Origin: Acidobacteriota bacterium
GTDB lineage: Bacteria > Acidobacteriota > Terriglobia > Acidiferrales > UBA7541
Assembly (NCBI GenBank): GCA_021324935.1
Contig: JAJPIE010000038.1
Location: forward strand, 37,138-101,137
Direction of reading: 5' to 3'
DNA: 64,000 bases
Shown in pieces: positions 46,269-53,055 of this stretch. Made by a program: the position numbers and the translations under genes. Every line of letters starts with the position of its first letter. The stretch's first letter is position 1. A model generated the notes under the pieces. It made no database searches, was not told the origin of the DNA, and was given only the letters and a program-made list of their open reading frames with translations.

Positions 46269-46594
46269 GCGGGAACGGGATACGCGACCTGACGTCGCTG
46301 GACCGGGTGATTCACGAGCCGGCGCGGCTGATGATCATGACGGTACTCTACGCTGTGGAAGAGGCGGATTTTGTGTACCTGCAAAGGGAATGTGGATTGA
46401 CGCAGGGTAATCTTTCGAGCCATCTCACCAAGCTCGAAGAGGCGAGCTACCTGACGATAACGAAAACATTCAAAGGAAAGTACCCGCTGACAGTGTGCAA
46501 GCTGACACGCAAAGGGGCGGAGGCATTCCGTGCTTACAGCGAGAAGATGCGGCTGGTGACAGGTGGCTTATCCGTCGCAAATCAAAACAAATGA
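46265..46594 (+). CDS. Winged-helix transcriptional regulator (HTH_27-type)
   Basis: A 109-residue DNA-binding protein. The helix-turn-helix lies in the segment FVYLQRECGLTQGNLSSHLT and the wing follows (YLTITKTFKGKYPLTVCKLT), as in small MarR/ArsR-like proteins of PF13601. It starts with a GTG overlapping the stop of the membrane protein gene by four bases; a longer in-frame opening to 46010 lies inside that gene and is rejected. It probably controls its own unit through the repeats at 45491-45526. Confidence 0.88.
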   Translation: MSGNGIRDLTSLDRVIHEPARLMIMTVLYAVEEADFVYLQRECGLTQGNLSSHLTKLEEASYLTITKTFKGKYPLTVCKLTRKGAEAFRAYSEKMRLVTGGLSVANQNK

Positions 46595-46657
46595 AGCACT
46601 TAACGGATTCCCGGACGCCTGCGTCTTTTTGCCCGCGGGGCGCGTATACAAGGTAGT

Positions 46658-47281
46658 ATGAGCGCACCGGCTTTCAGTTTAACGGCTGCCCGGACTCCGC
46701 TGCTATTTACGGGCCCCATGAGCGACGACACGCGCGCCCTTGCGAATGGATTGCAGAAGCACGATCCGGACCTGCTCGACCGCTTGATTGAACAGCATCA
46801 GCACCGGCTGTACCGGTATTTGGTGTTTCTGACGGGGAACGCGGCGCTGGCGGAGGATTTGTTCCAGGAAACGTGGATTCGCGTGCTGGAACGGGGCGGG
46901 CAATACAACGGGAAATCGAAATTCGAGTCGTGGCTATTTGCGATTGCACGGAACCTGGTGATTGACGCTTCGCGACGGAAGAAAATGGCGAGCCTGGAAG
47001 AGATGGGCGACCCGGAAAACGAGACATCCTACGATCCGCCGGATGAAGGAGCAGCATCGGCGCTGCAGATGCTGGTGAGCCGGGAAAACGCACAGTCGGT
47101 GCAGCTTTCGCTGCTGAAGATTCCGGCGTACTACCGGGAGGTGCTGGTGCTGCGTTTTCACGAGGAGCTGGGGTTGGAAGAGATCGCAGCGGTGACGGCG
47201 ACGCCGATATCGACGGTAAAGTCGCGGCTATATCGCGGATTGACGGCGCTGAAGACGGCGCTGGCGGAAGGTGCGGCGTGA
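46658..47281 (+). CDS. ECF-type RNA polymerase sigma factor
   Basis: The 207-residue product has region 2 (about 45-115: RYLVFLTGNAALAEDLFQETWIRV) and region 4 (about 140-200: LKIPAYYREVLVLRFHEELG and IAAVTATPISTVKSRLYRGL). AAGGT is close before the first ATG, but a second ATG at 46718 (MSDDTRALANGLQ) is a reasonable start and gives 187 residues, the usual ECF length. It is the first gene of a three-gene unit, overlapping the anti-sigma gene by GTGA (47278-47281). The regulon is unknown. Confidence 0.93.
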   Translation: MSAPAFSLTAARTPLLFTGPMSDDTRALANGLQKHDPDLLDRLIEQHQHRLYRYLVFLTGNAALAEDLFQETWIRVLERGGQYNGKSKFESWLFAIARNLVIDASRRKKMASLEEMGDPENETSYDPPDEGAASALQMLVSRENAQSVQLSLLKIPAYYREVLVLRFHEELGLEEIAAVTATPISTVKSRLYRGLTALKTALAEGAA

Positions 47282-47751
47282 GCGAAAATCCGCACGCACG
47301 GGCGCAGCAATTGCTGATGCAAGCGGTTGTGGAAGGGCTGCAGCCAGCGGAGGAAGCGTGGCTGCGCGAGCACCAGGCGAGCTGCGCGGAATGCGCGCGG
47401 GAAGCGGCGGCAGCGCAGGATGCGGTGCGAGCACTGAAGAGCGTGACCGTGATGGCACCGCGGGACCTGGCGGCAAGGACGCAACTGCGCATGAGGTTGC
47501 GAGCCGAAGACCTGACCCGCAGCGCGAGCGGGAGTTTGTGGCTGTGGGGGATTGCCGGGGCGAGCTGGGTGCTTGGCCTAGTGAGCGCCCCACTGGTGTG
47601 GCAGGTGTTTTCGTGGGCGGGACAGAATTACGGGGTGCCGAAACTGGCGTTGCAGGTGGGTTTTGTGCTGTGGTGGACCGTGCCGGCGCTGGTTGCGGCA
47701 GGGGTGGTGCTCTACCAGAGGATGCTGAGCAGAGGAAACAGGGGAGCTTGA
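47278..47751 (+). CDS. Zinc-finger anti-sigma factor (membrane-bound)
   Basis: The 157-residue protein carries the ZAS motif of zf-HC2 anti-sigma factors, HQASCAECA (H-x3-C-x2-C), near residue 32-42, an amphipathic middle and two membrane spans at about 80-103 and 120-145. It would hold the ECF sigma factor inactive at the membrane. Its start overlaps the sigma gene by four bases. The segment before the Cys pair (LREHQASC) has the required His. The signal that releases sigma is unknown. Confidence 0.9.
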   Translation: MSENPHARAQQLLMQAVVEGLQPAEEAWLREHQASCAECAREAAAAQDAVRALKSVTVMAPRDLAARTQLRMRLRAEDLTRSASGSLWLWGIAGASWVLGLVSAPLVWQVFSWAGQNYGVPKLALQVGFVLWWTVPALVAAGVVLYQRMLSRGNRGA

Positions 47752-47754
47752 GCG

Positions 47755-48402
47755 ATGACGGGGCAGCGAGAAGAGCGAGGTAGAGAAATGTCCGATGCGT
47801 GGAACATCAAGCTGCGGATGATCCGGTTCCGGAGAAAGCGGGAGCGGTCCAGCTTCCGGGAAGAGTTGAAACTGGTGCCGAAATGGCTGGTGTGGACCTG
47901 TGTAGCGCTGACGTTTCTGGCCATTGTCATCGGCATCGGGGTAAATCTCCACAATTTCAAGACCGGCGGGCCGATCTTCCCGGATGAAAGCCTTCGCGAC
48001 GATCCCGGGGCATCGTGCGCCGGCCTTTTTGGGGTGATTCTGCTTGTGGGCGTTCTGCTGTCCGGCTTGGTTATGACCGTGGGCTACACGTATCGGGATG
48101 CGAAGCGGCGCGGAATGAACGGAGTATTGTGGGCACTGCTGGTCTTGATCCTCTCGCAGTATCTGTTTATCGGACTCGTAATCTATTTGCTTGTGCGCGA
48201 CCCCTTGCCCTATTCGTGCCCGCAGTGCGCTTCGGCGGTTTCAGCGCGATTCAATTTCTGCCCAAACTGCAAACGCAATTTGCACCCGGCCTGCCCGCAA
48301 TGCCAGCAGGAAGTGGCTGACGGGGACAAGTTTTGCCCGTATTGCGCGGCAGAATTGAAGCCAAGCACGGGGCCGGTGACGGTGGCGACGCCGTCGGCGT
48401 GA
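47755..48402 (+). CDS. Membrane protein with C-terminal double zinc ribbon
   Basis: The 215-residue protein has a basic N-terminus, three membrane helices (about 43-63, 85-110 and 118-145) and, after them, two zinc-ribbon modules: CPQCASAVSARFNFCPNC and CPQCQQEVADGDKFCPYC. It starts three bases after the anti-sigma stop and is part of that unit. A third gene of this kind next to an ECF sigma/anti-sigma pair could be a modulator of the anti-sigma or the unit's output; nothing in the sequence decides this. The soluble ribbons are probably cytoplasmic. Confidence 0.85.
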   Translation: MTGQREERGREMSDAWNIKLRMIRFRRKRERSSFREELKLVPKWLVWTCVALTFLAIVIGIGVNLHNFKTGGPIFPDESLRDDPGASCAGLFGVILLVGVLLSGLVMTVGYTYRDAKRRGMNGVLWALLVLILSQYLFIGLVIYLLVRDPLPYSCPQCASAVSARFNFCPNCKRNLHPACPQCQQEVADGDKFCPYCAAELKPSTGPVTVATPSA

Positions 48403-48710
48403 CAGTTCAGATGAGCTAAAGCGGCGTTCTTGCCTGGCTCTTCGGGCACCGGGCAAGCCGCGCCCTGCGGAAGCGTCAGCCGAGCGTTTTTCCCACGCAT
48501 ATAAACCAAAAATGCCCAGTAAGAGATGAGGCTAAGTCCCGTCTTTCACGGGGATTAACGCGTAACTTTCACTTGTTCTTTTCTTGAGAAAATCCTCCTT
48601 GCAATCCGTGCATTCTATTGCGCGGCAAAGCGGATGGAGCAATTCCGTGGCGCCCAGCGGCGTCATAAACCGCCGCGATGCCGAACCTGGATCGGGGCAG
48701 GAGGATGTGC
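48403..48710. other. Intergenic region upstream of the TIGR03118-like gene
   Basis: This 308-base gap begins with a nine-pair stem, CTTGCCTGG / CCGGGCAAG with one U-G pair (48431-48459). The sequence CGGGCAAGCC followed by GCCCTGC recurs at 40787-40803. Further right is an AT-richer stretch (48560-48610) that may hold the promoter, but no clear -35/-10 pair is seen. No gene is supported. Confidence 0.4.
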
Positions 48711-49940
48711 ATGAGATTCCGCAGTCAAATTTTGCTGGGGCTGAGCGCGGCGATGGGAGCGCTAGCCATACCAACGCCGGCGCAGCATTATGTGCAGAAA
48801 AACCTGGTGTCTGACATAGCGCTGCCGCCGAACAGCGACGGATCCGCAGTGATCGTGGATTTCGGGCTGCAGAACTCCTGGGGAGCGACGCGCTCCGCCG
48901 GCGGACCCTGGTGGATTGCCGACAATAACATCGGATGGTCCTCGCTGTACGACGGGAATGGAAATCCCCTGAAAATTTTCACGCAGCCGGACGGCAATCC
49001 CGGCGATTTTGTGACGATCCCGACGAGTCCTAAGTTCCCTGCCGGATCCATCGCTAATCCGACGGGAATCGTGATTAACGAAAGTGCTACCGATTTCCTG
49101 CTGAACAAAGGAAATCCCGCAGGGAAGGCGGCGGCGTTCATCTTTGTGGGAGAGGATGGAACGATTTCGGGGTGGAATCCACAAGTAGATCTGCTGCCAG
49201 GCGGAAAGCCGCCCTCACCGAACGTGGTGCTGGAAGTGGACAACTCGGATGGCGGAGCGATTACAGGCGCAGTTTATAAGGGCGCGGCAATTGCGGTGTG
49301 GAATGGAAAACCCTACCTCTATGTGACGAATTTCCGAAGCGGGAAGCTGGAAGTGTACGACTCGACTTTCACCCGGGTGCATCTGGATGACGAAGCATTC
49401 CTTCCAAATGGAGAGGAGGACAACGACGATAACGATGGGTTTGCGCAGCGCGTCCCGGGGGGATTCGCGCCGTTCAACGTGCAGAACATCGGAGGAAACC
49501 TGTTCGTGACCTATGCGAAGCAGAATGCGCTGAAGCACGATGACGTGGCGGGAGAGGGGAACGGCTACGTGGAGATATTTTCGCCTTCCGGAAAGCACAT
49601 TGGGCACCTGGAGCACGGGCCGTGGATGAATTCGCCGTGGGGCGTGGTTTGGACGCCGCGGGATTTCGGGACGTTTAGCAATTCGATCCTGGTGGGGAAT
49701 TTCGGCAGCGGATGGATCGCGGCTTTCAACGGGTTTACTTATAAATTCGAAGGTTTCCTGGAAAATCCGGACAATTCGCGAGTGTCGATTGACGGGTTGT
49801 GGTCGTTGACATTCGGCAACGGCGGACTCGCCGGGTCTTCGACGACGCTGTATTTCACGGCCGGGCCAAATCATGAGACCGACGGGCTGTTCGGGACGCT
49901 GACGCCGGTGGCGGGGGAGAACGACGAAAGCGTGGAATAG
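48711..49940 (+). CDS. Secreted TIGR03118-family protein
   Basis: The 409-residue product has a signal peptide (MRFRSQILLGLSAAMGALAI) and one long domain that matches the TIGR03118 family by its opening (NLVSDIALPPNSDGSAVIVD, LQNSWGATRSAGGPWWIADN) and by GIVINESATDF, IFVGEDGTISGWNP and the propeller-like repeats. The ATG at 48711 follows AGGAGG with six bases between; a start 11 codons upstream is rejected. Members are widespread in acidobacteria and proteobacteria and their function is unknown. A strong terminator follows at 49996. Confidence 0.88.
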   Translation: MRFRSQILLGLSAAMGALAIPTPAQHYVQKNLVSDIALPPNSDGSAVIVDFGLQNSWGATRSAGGPWWIADNNIGWSSLYDGNGNPLKIFTQPDGNPGDFVTIPTSPKFPAGSIANPTGIVINESATDFLLNKGNPAGKAAAFIFVGEDGTISGWNPQVDLLPGGKPPSPNVVLEVDNSDGGAITGAVYKGAAIAVWNGKPYLYVTNFRSGKLEVYDSTFTRVHLDDEAFLPNGEEDNDDNDGFAQRVPGGFAPFNVQNIGGNLFVTYAKQNALKHDDVAGEGNGYVEIFSPSGKHIGHLEHGPWMNSPWGVVWTPRDFGTFSNSILVGNFGSGWIAAFNGFTYKFEGFLENPDNSRVSIDGLWSLTFGNGGLAGSSTTLYFTAGPNHETDGLFGTLTPVAGENDESVE

Positions 49941-49995
49941 AAGAGGCGTCTAACAACGAGATCGCCTGCTTACCTCGCGCGGAAAAGTAGGCGTA

Positions 49996-50035
49996 CGCAC
50001 GGCGGATGCTTCGGTATCCACCGTGCGTTTTTTTT
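49996..50035 (+). terminator. Rho-independent terminator after the TIGR03118-like gene
   Basis: CGCACGG-c-GGAT, a loop with TTCG, ATCC-a-CCGTGCG makes an 11-pair stem with one internal mismatch (49996-50027), then eight T residues. It lies 55 bases after the stop. Confidence 0.92.
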
Positions 50036-50259
50036 GTGGGGGGAACGCGTACTCGATCTGCAACGGCTTGCCACAAAGATCCGTTGAAGCCCTTCGCTGC
50101 CCTCGAAGTGCCAAAACTCAGGCGAGTGCGGCGGAAAAGTCAATTCCGCGGAGACTAACACCCCGAAGAACACCAGGCCGGATGCCGAAGCTGAAGCTCC
50201 GACCCCTGAAAAAGGATTTTTGACGCAGTGCCTGGCACAAAGTGGAGAAGGCCAGGCCG
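50036..50259. other. Gap between terminator and thiolase gene
   Basis: GCCTGGC (50230-50236) and GCCAGGC (50251-50257) form a seven-pair stem directly after the thiolase stop on the minus strand. The T-rich CAAAAATCCTTTTT further down that strand could complete a weak terminator. The remaining bases show no gene. Confidence 0.35.
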
Positions 50260-51447
50260 CTAGCGGCAGAGTTCGACTGCGAGGGCAACGGCGTTGCCGC
50301 CGCCGAGGCAGAGGGCAGCGATGCCGCGTTGGAGGTTGCGGCGCTGCAGTTCGTAAAGCAGGGTGACGAGGATGCGGGCGCCGGAAGCGCCGATGGGATG
50401 GCCGAGGGCGACGGCGCCGCCATTGACGTTGACCTTTTCGGGATTGAGCTTGAGCTGGCGCGTGACGGCAATGGCAGCGACGGCGAAGGCTTCGTTCAGT
50501 TCCACCAGGTCCACATCCTTGTCGCGGTCCCAGCCGGTTTTGGCGAGAAGCTTTTCAACGGCATCCACAGGGGCCATCATCACCCACTTGGGTTCGACGC
50601 CGCTGACGGCTTGCGCAACGATGCGGGCGATGGGCTGCTTGCCAAGGCGCGAAGCGTTGCGTTCGCTGGTGACGACGAGCGCGGCGGCGCCGTCGTTGGT
50701 GCCGGGGGCATTGCCGGCAGTGACGGTGCCGTCTTTTTTGAAGGCGGGCTTCAGCTTGGCGAGCGCTTCGAGTGTGGTGTCTTCACGAGGGGACTCGTCG
50801 TACTTGATGACAATGGGGTCGCCTTTTTTCTGAGGAACTTGAATGGGGAGAAGCTGAGCTTCAAAGAAGCAGGACTTGCGGGCGCGAATGGCTTTCTGGT
50901 GGCTTTCGAAGGCGAATTTGTCCTGCTCTGCGCGGGTGATGCCGTATTTTTCGGCGACGAGTTCGCCGGTGTTTCCCATGTGGAAGTTTTCGTAGGCGTC
51001 CCAGAGGCCGTCCGCGATCATGGAGTCGACGAGTTTGCCATCACCGAGGCGGTAACCGGTGCGGGCCTGCGGTAGCAGATAGGGGCAGTTGGACATGGAT
51101 TCCATGCCACCGGCGACGACGATTTCGGATTCGCCGAGTTGCACGGCTTGCGCGGCGAGCGCTACGGCCTTGAGGCCGGAGCCGCAAACCTTGTTGATGG
51201 TGAGCGCGGCCACGCGGGGATCGCAACCGCCTTTCAGCGCAGCCTGGCGGGCGGGATTCTGGCCGAGTCCGGCCTGAACGACATTGCCGAGGATGGCTTC
51301 GTCAATTTGCCTGGCGTCGAGGCCGGCGCGGCGAATGGATTCGGCGACGACTTTTGCGCCGAGTTCAGGCGCGGAGAAGCTGGCAAGGCCGCCCTGGAAT
51401 TTGCCGATGGGCGTGCGGACGGCGGAGAGGATGACGGGAGTTTCCAT
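50260..51447 (-). CDS. Acetyl-CoA C-acetyltransferase (thiolase)
   Basis: The 395-residue enzyme condenses or cleaves acyl-CoA with CoA. The acyl-binding Cys is Cys88 ([12 protein letters not shown]), the [11 protein letters not shown] motif carries the catalytic His, and [14 protein letters not shown] has the second Cys. Length and motifs fit degradative/biosynthetic thiolases such as AtoB/PhaA. It could work with the 3-hydroxyacyl-CoA dehydrogenase at 41141 in acetoacetyl-CoA metabolism. The gene stands alone, with GGTGCCTC before the ATG (GAGGCACC on the minus strand). Confidence 0.94.
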   Translation of the reverse strand: METPVILSAVRTPIGKFQGGLASFSAPELGAKVVAESIRRAGLDARQIDEAILGNVVQAGLGQNPARQAALKGGCDPRVAALTINKVCGSGLKAVALAAQAVQLGESEIVVAGGMESMSNCPYLLPQARTGYRLGDGKLVDSMIADGLWDAYENFHMGNTGELVAEKYGITRAEQDKFAFESHQKAIRARKSCFFEAQLLPIQVPQKKGDPIVIKYDESPREDTTLEALAKLKPAFKKDGTVTAGNAPGTNDGAAALVVTSERNASRLGKQPIARIVAQAVSGVEPKWVMMAPVDAVEKLLAKTGWDRDKDVDLVELNEAFAVAAIAVTRQLKLNPEKVNVNGGAVALGHPIGASGARILVTLLYELQRRNLQRGIAALCLGGGNAVALAVELCR

Positions 51448-51675
51448 GAGGCACCTCGTGCAGGAGAAGAACCATTATAACGCGATGAGGGTTGGCGAGT
51501 GGTCAGCCGTCAGTGATCAGTGGCCGGCGACCGGTGGCCAGTGGCAGATCAAGAGGGGCTGGGCCGTCCGGCAAGCTCAGGGCAAACCAACCCTGCTCCC
51601 AGAGACGTCAAGAGCGCGACCGATTGGCACAGACAGGCTTGCCGGTGCAGCCAATCCGTGCGGCGCAAAGCGAAG

Positions 51676-51699
51676 AGCACAGGCATTTCTGCCTGTGCT
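51676..51699. repeat. Perfect ten-pair palindrome
   Basis: AGCACAGGCA, loop TTTC, and the exact reverse complement. There is no T run on either side, so it is not a normal terminator. It adjoins a family 1 repeat, and its CACAGGC core resembles family 2. Confidence 0.6.
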
Positions 51700-51704
51700 A
51701 CGGA

Positions 51705-51731
51705 AGTGGTCGATCTGAAGTTCGGCCACTC
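51705..51731. repeat. Dispersed palindromic repeat, family 1, copy G
   Basis: Starts AGTGGTCGATCT and ends TTCGGCCACTC. One arm has a C-to-T change (GGTCGA instead of GGCCGA). Confidence 0.7.
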
Positions 51732-51773
51732 CAAAAAGAAAGAGGCAGGGCAAGGCTGAAGGTGGCCGCGACT

Positions 51774-52298
51774 TCAGGCGCCGGCAGCCGTGGGTTCGGT
51801 TTCGCCGGAGCTGGGGCCATAGAGGCCGGGAACCGGGATGCCGAGCAGGCGGTAGTAGACCGTGAGCTGGGCGCGATGGTGGATGATGTGGTTCATTACC
51901 ATGCTGCGAATGCAGGCGACACGGGGCATGGTGAAGATTTTCTGACCGCTGGCGAGGAGCGTCCAGTTTTTCCGCATTTCGGCGTCGGTGGCGTTAGCCA
52001 AGGCCGCGCGGGCCTTGGGAATGTTTTTATCGAGCTCGGCGAGGAGCTGCTGGCGGTTTTCGATTTTGGGCGGCTCGTAGGAAGGGCCGTTGACGGGAGC
52101 GTAGTCGAGCTCCTCGCTTTGCAGAGTGAACGGGATCCAGTCAACCATAGCGGCAATATGGGCGGCGAGCCACCCGACGGTGCCGGATTTGGCATGCGGC
52201 TTCCAGTTCCACTGTTTGTCGTCGACGCGCTCGAGGAGCTCGCGCGTGTTTTTCATTTCTTCGTCGAATTCCGGCAATAAAAATTGTCCGATGGTCAT
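51774..52298 (-). CDS. DinB family protein
   Basis: A 174-residue four-helix-bundle protein of the DinB/YfiT superfamily. It starts at MTIGQFLLPEFDEEMKNTRE with AAAGGAC before the ATG. Two of the three metal-binding His positions are visible in LAAHIAAMVDW and VMNHIIHHRAQL. DinB-like proteins are often thiol-dependent transferases (bacillithiol or mycothiol type); which thiol is used here is unknown. An opening 45 codons upstream is rejected. It diverges from another DinB-like gene at 52501. Confidence 0.88.
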   Translation of the reverse strand: MTIGQFLLPEFDEEMKNTRELLERVDDKQWNWKPHAKSGTVGWLAAHIAAMVDWIPFTLQSEELDYAPVNGPSYEPPKIENRQQLLAELDKNIPKARAALANATDAEMRKNWTLLASGQKIFTMPRVACIRSMVMNHIIHHRAQLTVYYRLLGIPVPGLYGPSSGETEPTAAGA

Positions 52299-52500
52299 GG
52301 AAATGTCCTTTCTGGCGGACGTTCGAGGTGGCAGGAGTATAGGCGAATAAAAAGCAAATATTAAAGCCTTGACTCGGGCGGGGCGCCGGCCCACAATTTC
52401 CTCAGGACTGCTAGCTACGTTCCCGCGAACCACACTCCTTGGCGAAGCAGTTTGCTAACCGCGTTTGATTAAATTCGGAGTCGAGAAAGGCGAACTGGCC

Positions 52501-53055
52501 ATGGCCCATCAATTGACGACGTCGTATGTGAAGGATTCGATCGACCTTTTCCGCTACTACAAGAGGCTGGCGGAGCGAGCGCTGGAACAATGCCCGGACG
52601 AAGGGTTGACGGCCACGCTGGACGGAGAATCGAATTCGATTGCGATCATCGTGAAGCACATGGCGGGGAATATGAGGTCGCGATGGCGGGATTTTTTGAC
52701 CACGGACGGGGAGAAACCGGACCGGAACCGGGACACGGAGTTTGAAGAGCCGCCCAAAGCGCGGGCGGAGTTGATGGCGCTGTGGGAGAGCGGGTGGAAG
52801 TATGTGTTCGACGCCTTGGAGGGTCTGCAGGAAGCGGATCTGGCGAGGACGGTGACAATTCGCACCGAGCCGCACTCGGTGATGCAGGCGATCAACCGGC
52901 AAGTCGCGCATTATTCGTACCACATTGGGCAGATCACTCATTTGTCGAAGCATTTTGCCGCAGAGGCGGGCAAGTGGACGGCGCTGACAGTGCCACGGAA
53001 AAAGTCGTCGGAATTTAACGCCAAGGTGGCGTCGGGGCAAGCGTCGCAACGATGA
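52501..53055 (+). CDS. DinB-like protein, DUF1572 type
   Basis: The 184-residue product (MAHQLTTSYVKDSIDLFRYY...) is a DUF1572/DinB-like helical bundle. Metal-binding candidates are His in IVKHMAGNMRSRW and in QVAHYSYHIGQITHL. It begins at an ATG with GAAAGGCGA upstream and its TGA overlaps the helicase start by ATGA (53052-53055), so it is probably cotranscribed with that gene. It is only distantly similar to the DinB gene at 51774. Function unknown. Confidence 0.86.
   Translation: MAHQLTTSYVKDSIDLFRYYKRLAERALEQCPDEGLTATLDGESNSIAIIVKHMAGNMRSRWRDFLTTDGEKPDRNRDTEFEEPPKARAELMALWESGWKYVFDALEGLQEADLARTVTIRTEPHSVMQAINRQVAHYSYHIGQITHLSKHFAAEAGKWTALTVPRKKSSEFNAKVASGQASQR

Larger units (their letters stand above)
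51448..51773. other. Intergenic region between thiolase and DinB-like gene
   Basis: This 326-base gap holds a perfect ten-pair hairpin AGCACAGGCA-TTTC-TGCCTGTGCT (51676-51699) and directly after it a family 1 repeat (51705). It also contains tandem-like GTCAGTGATCAGTGGCC / CCAGTGGC pieces (51510-51545). No gene is supported. Confidence 0.5.
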
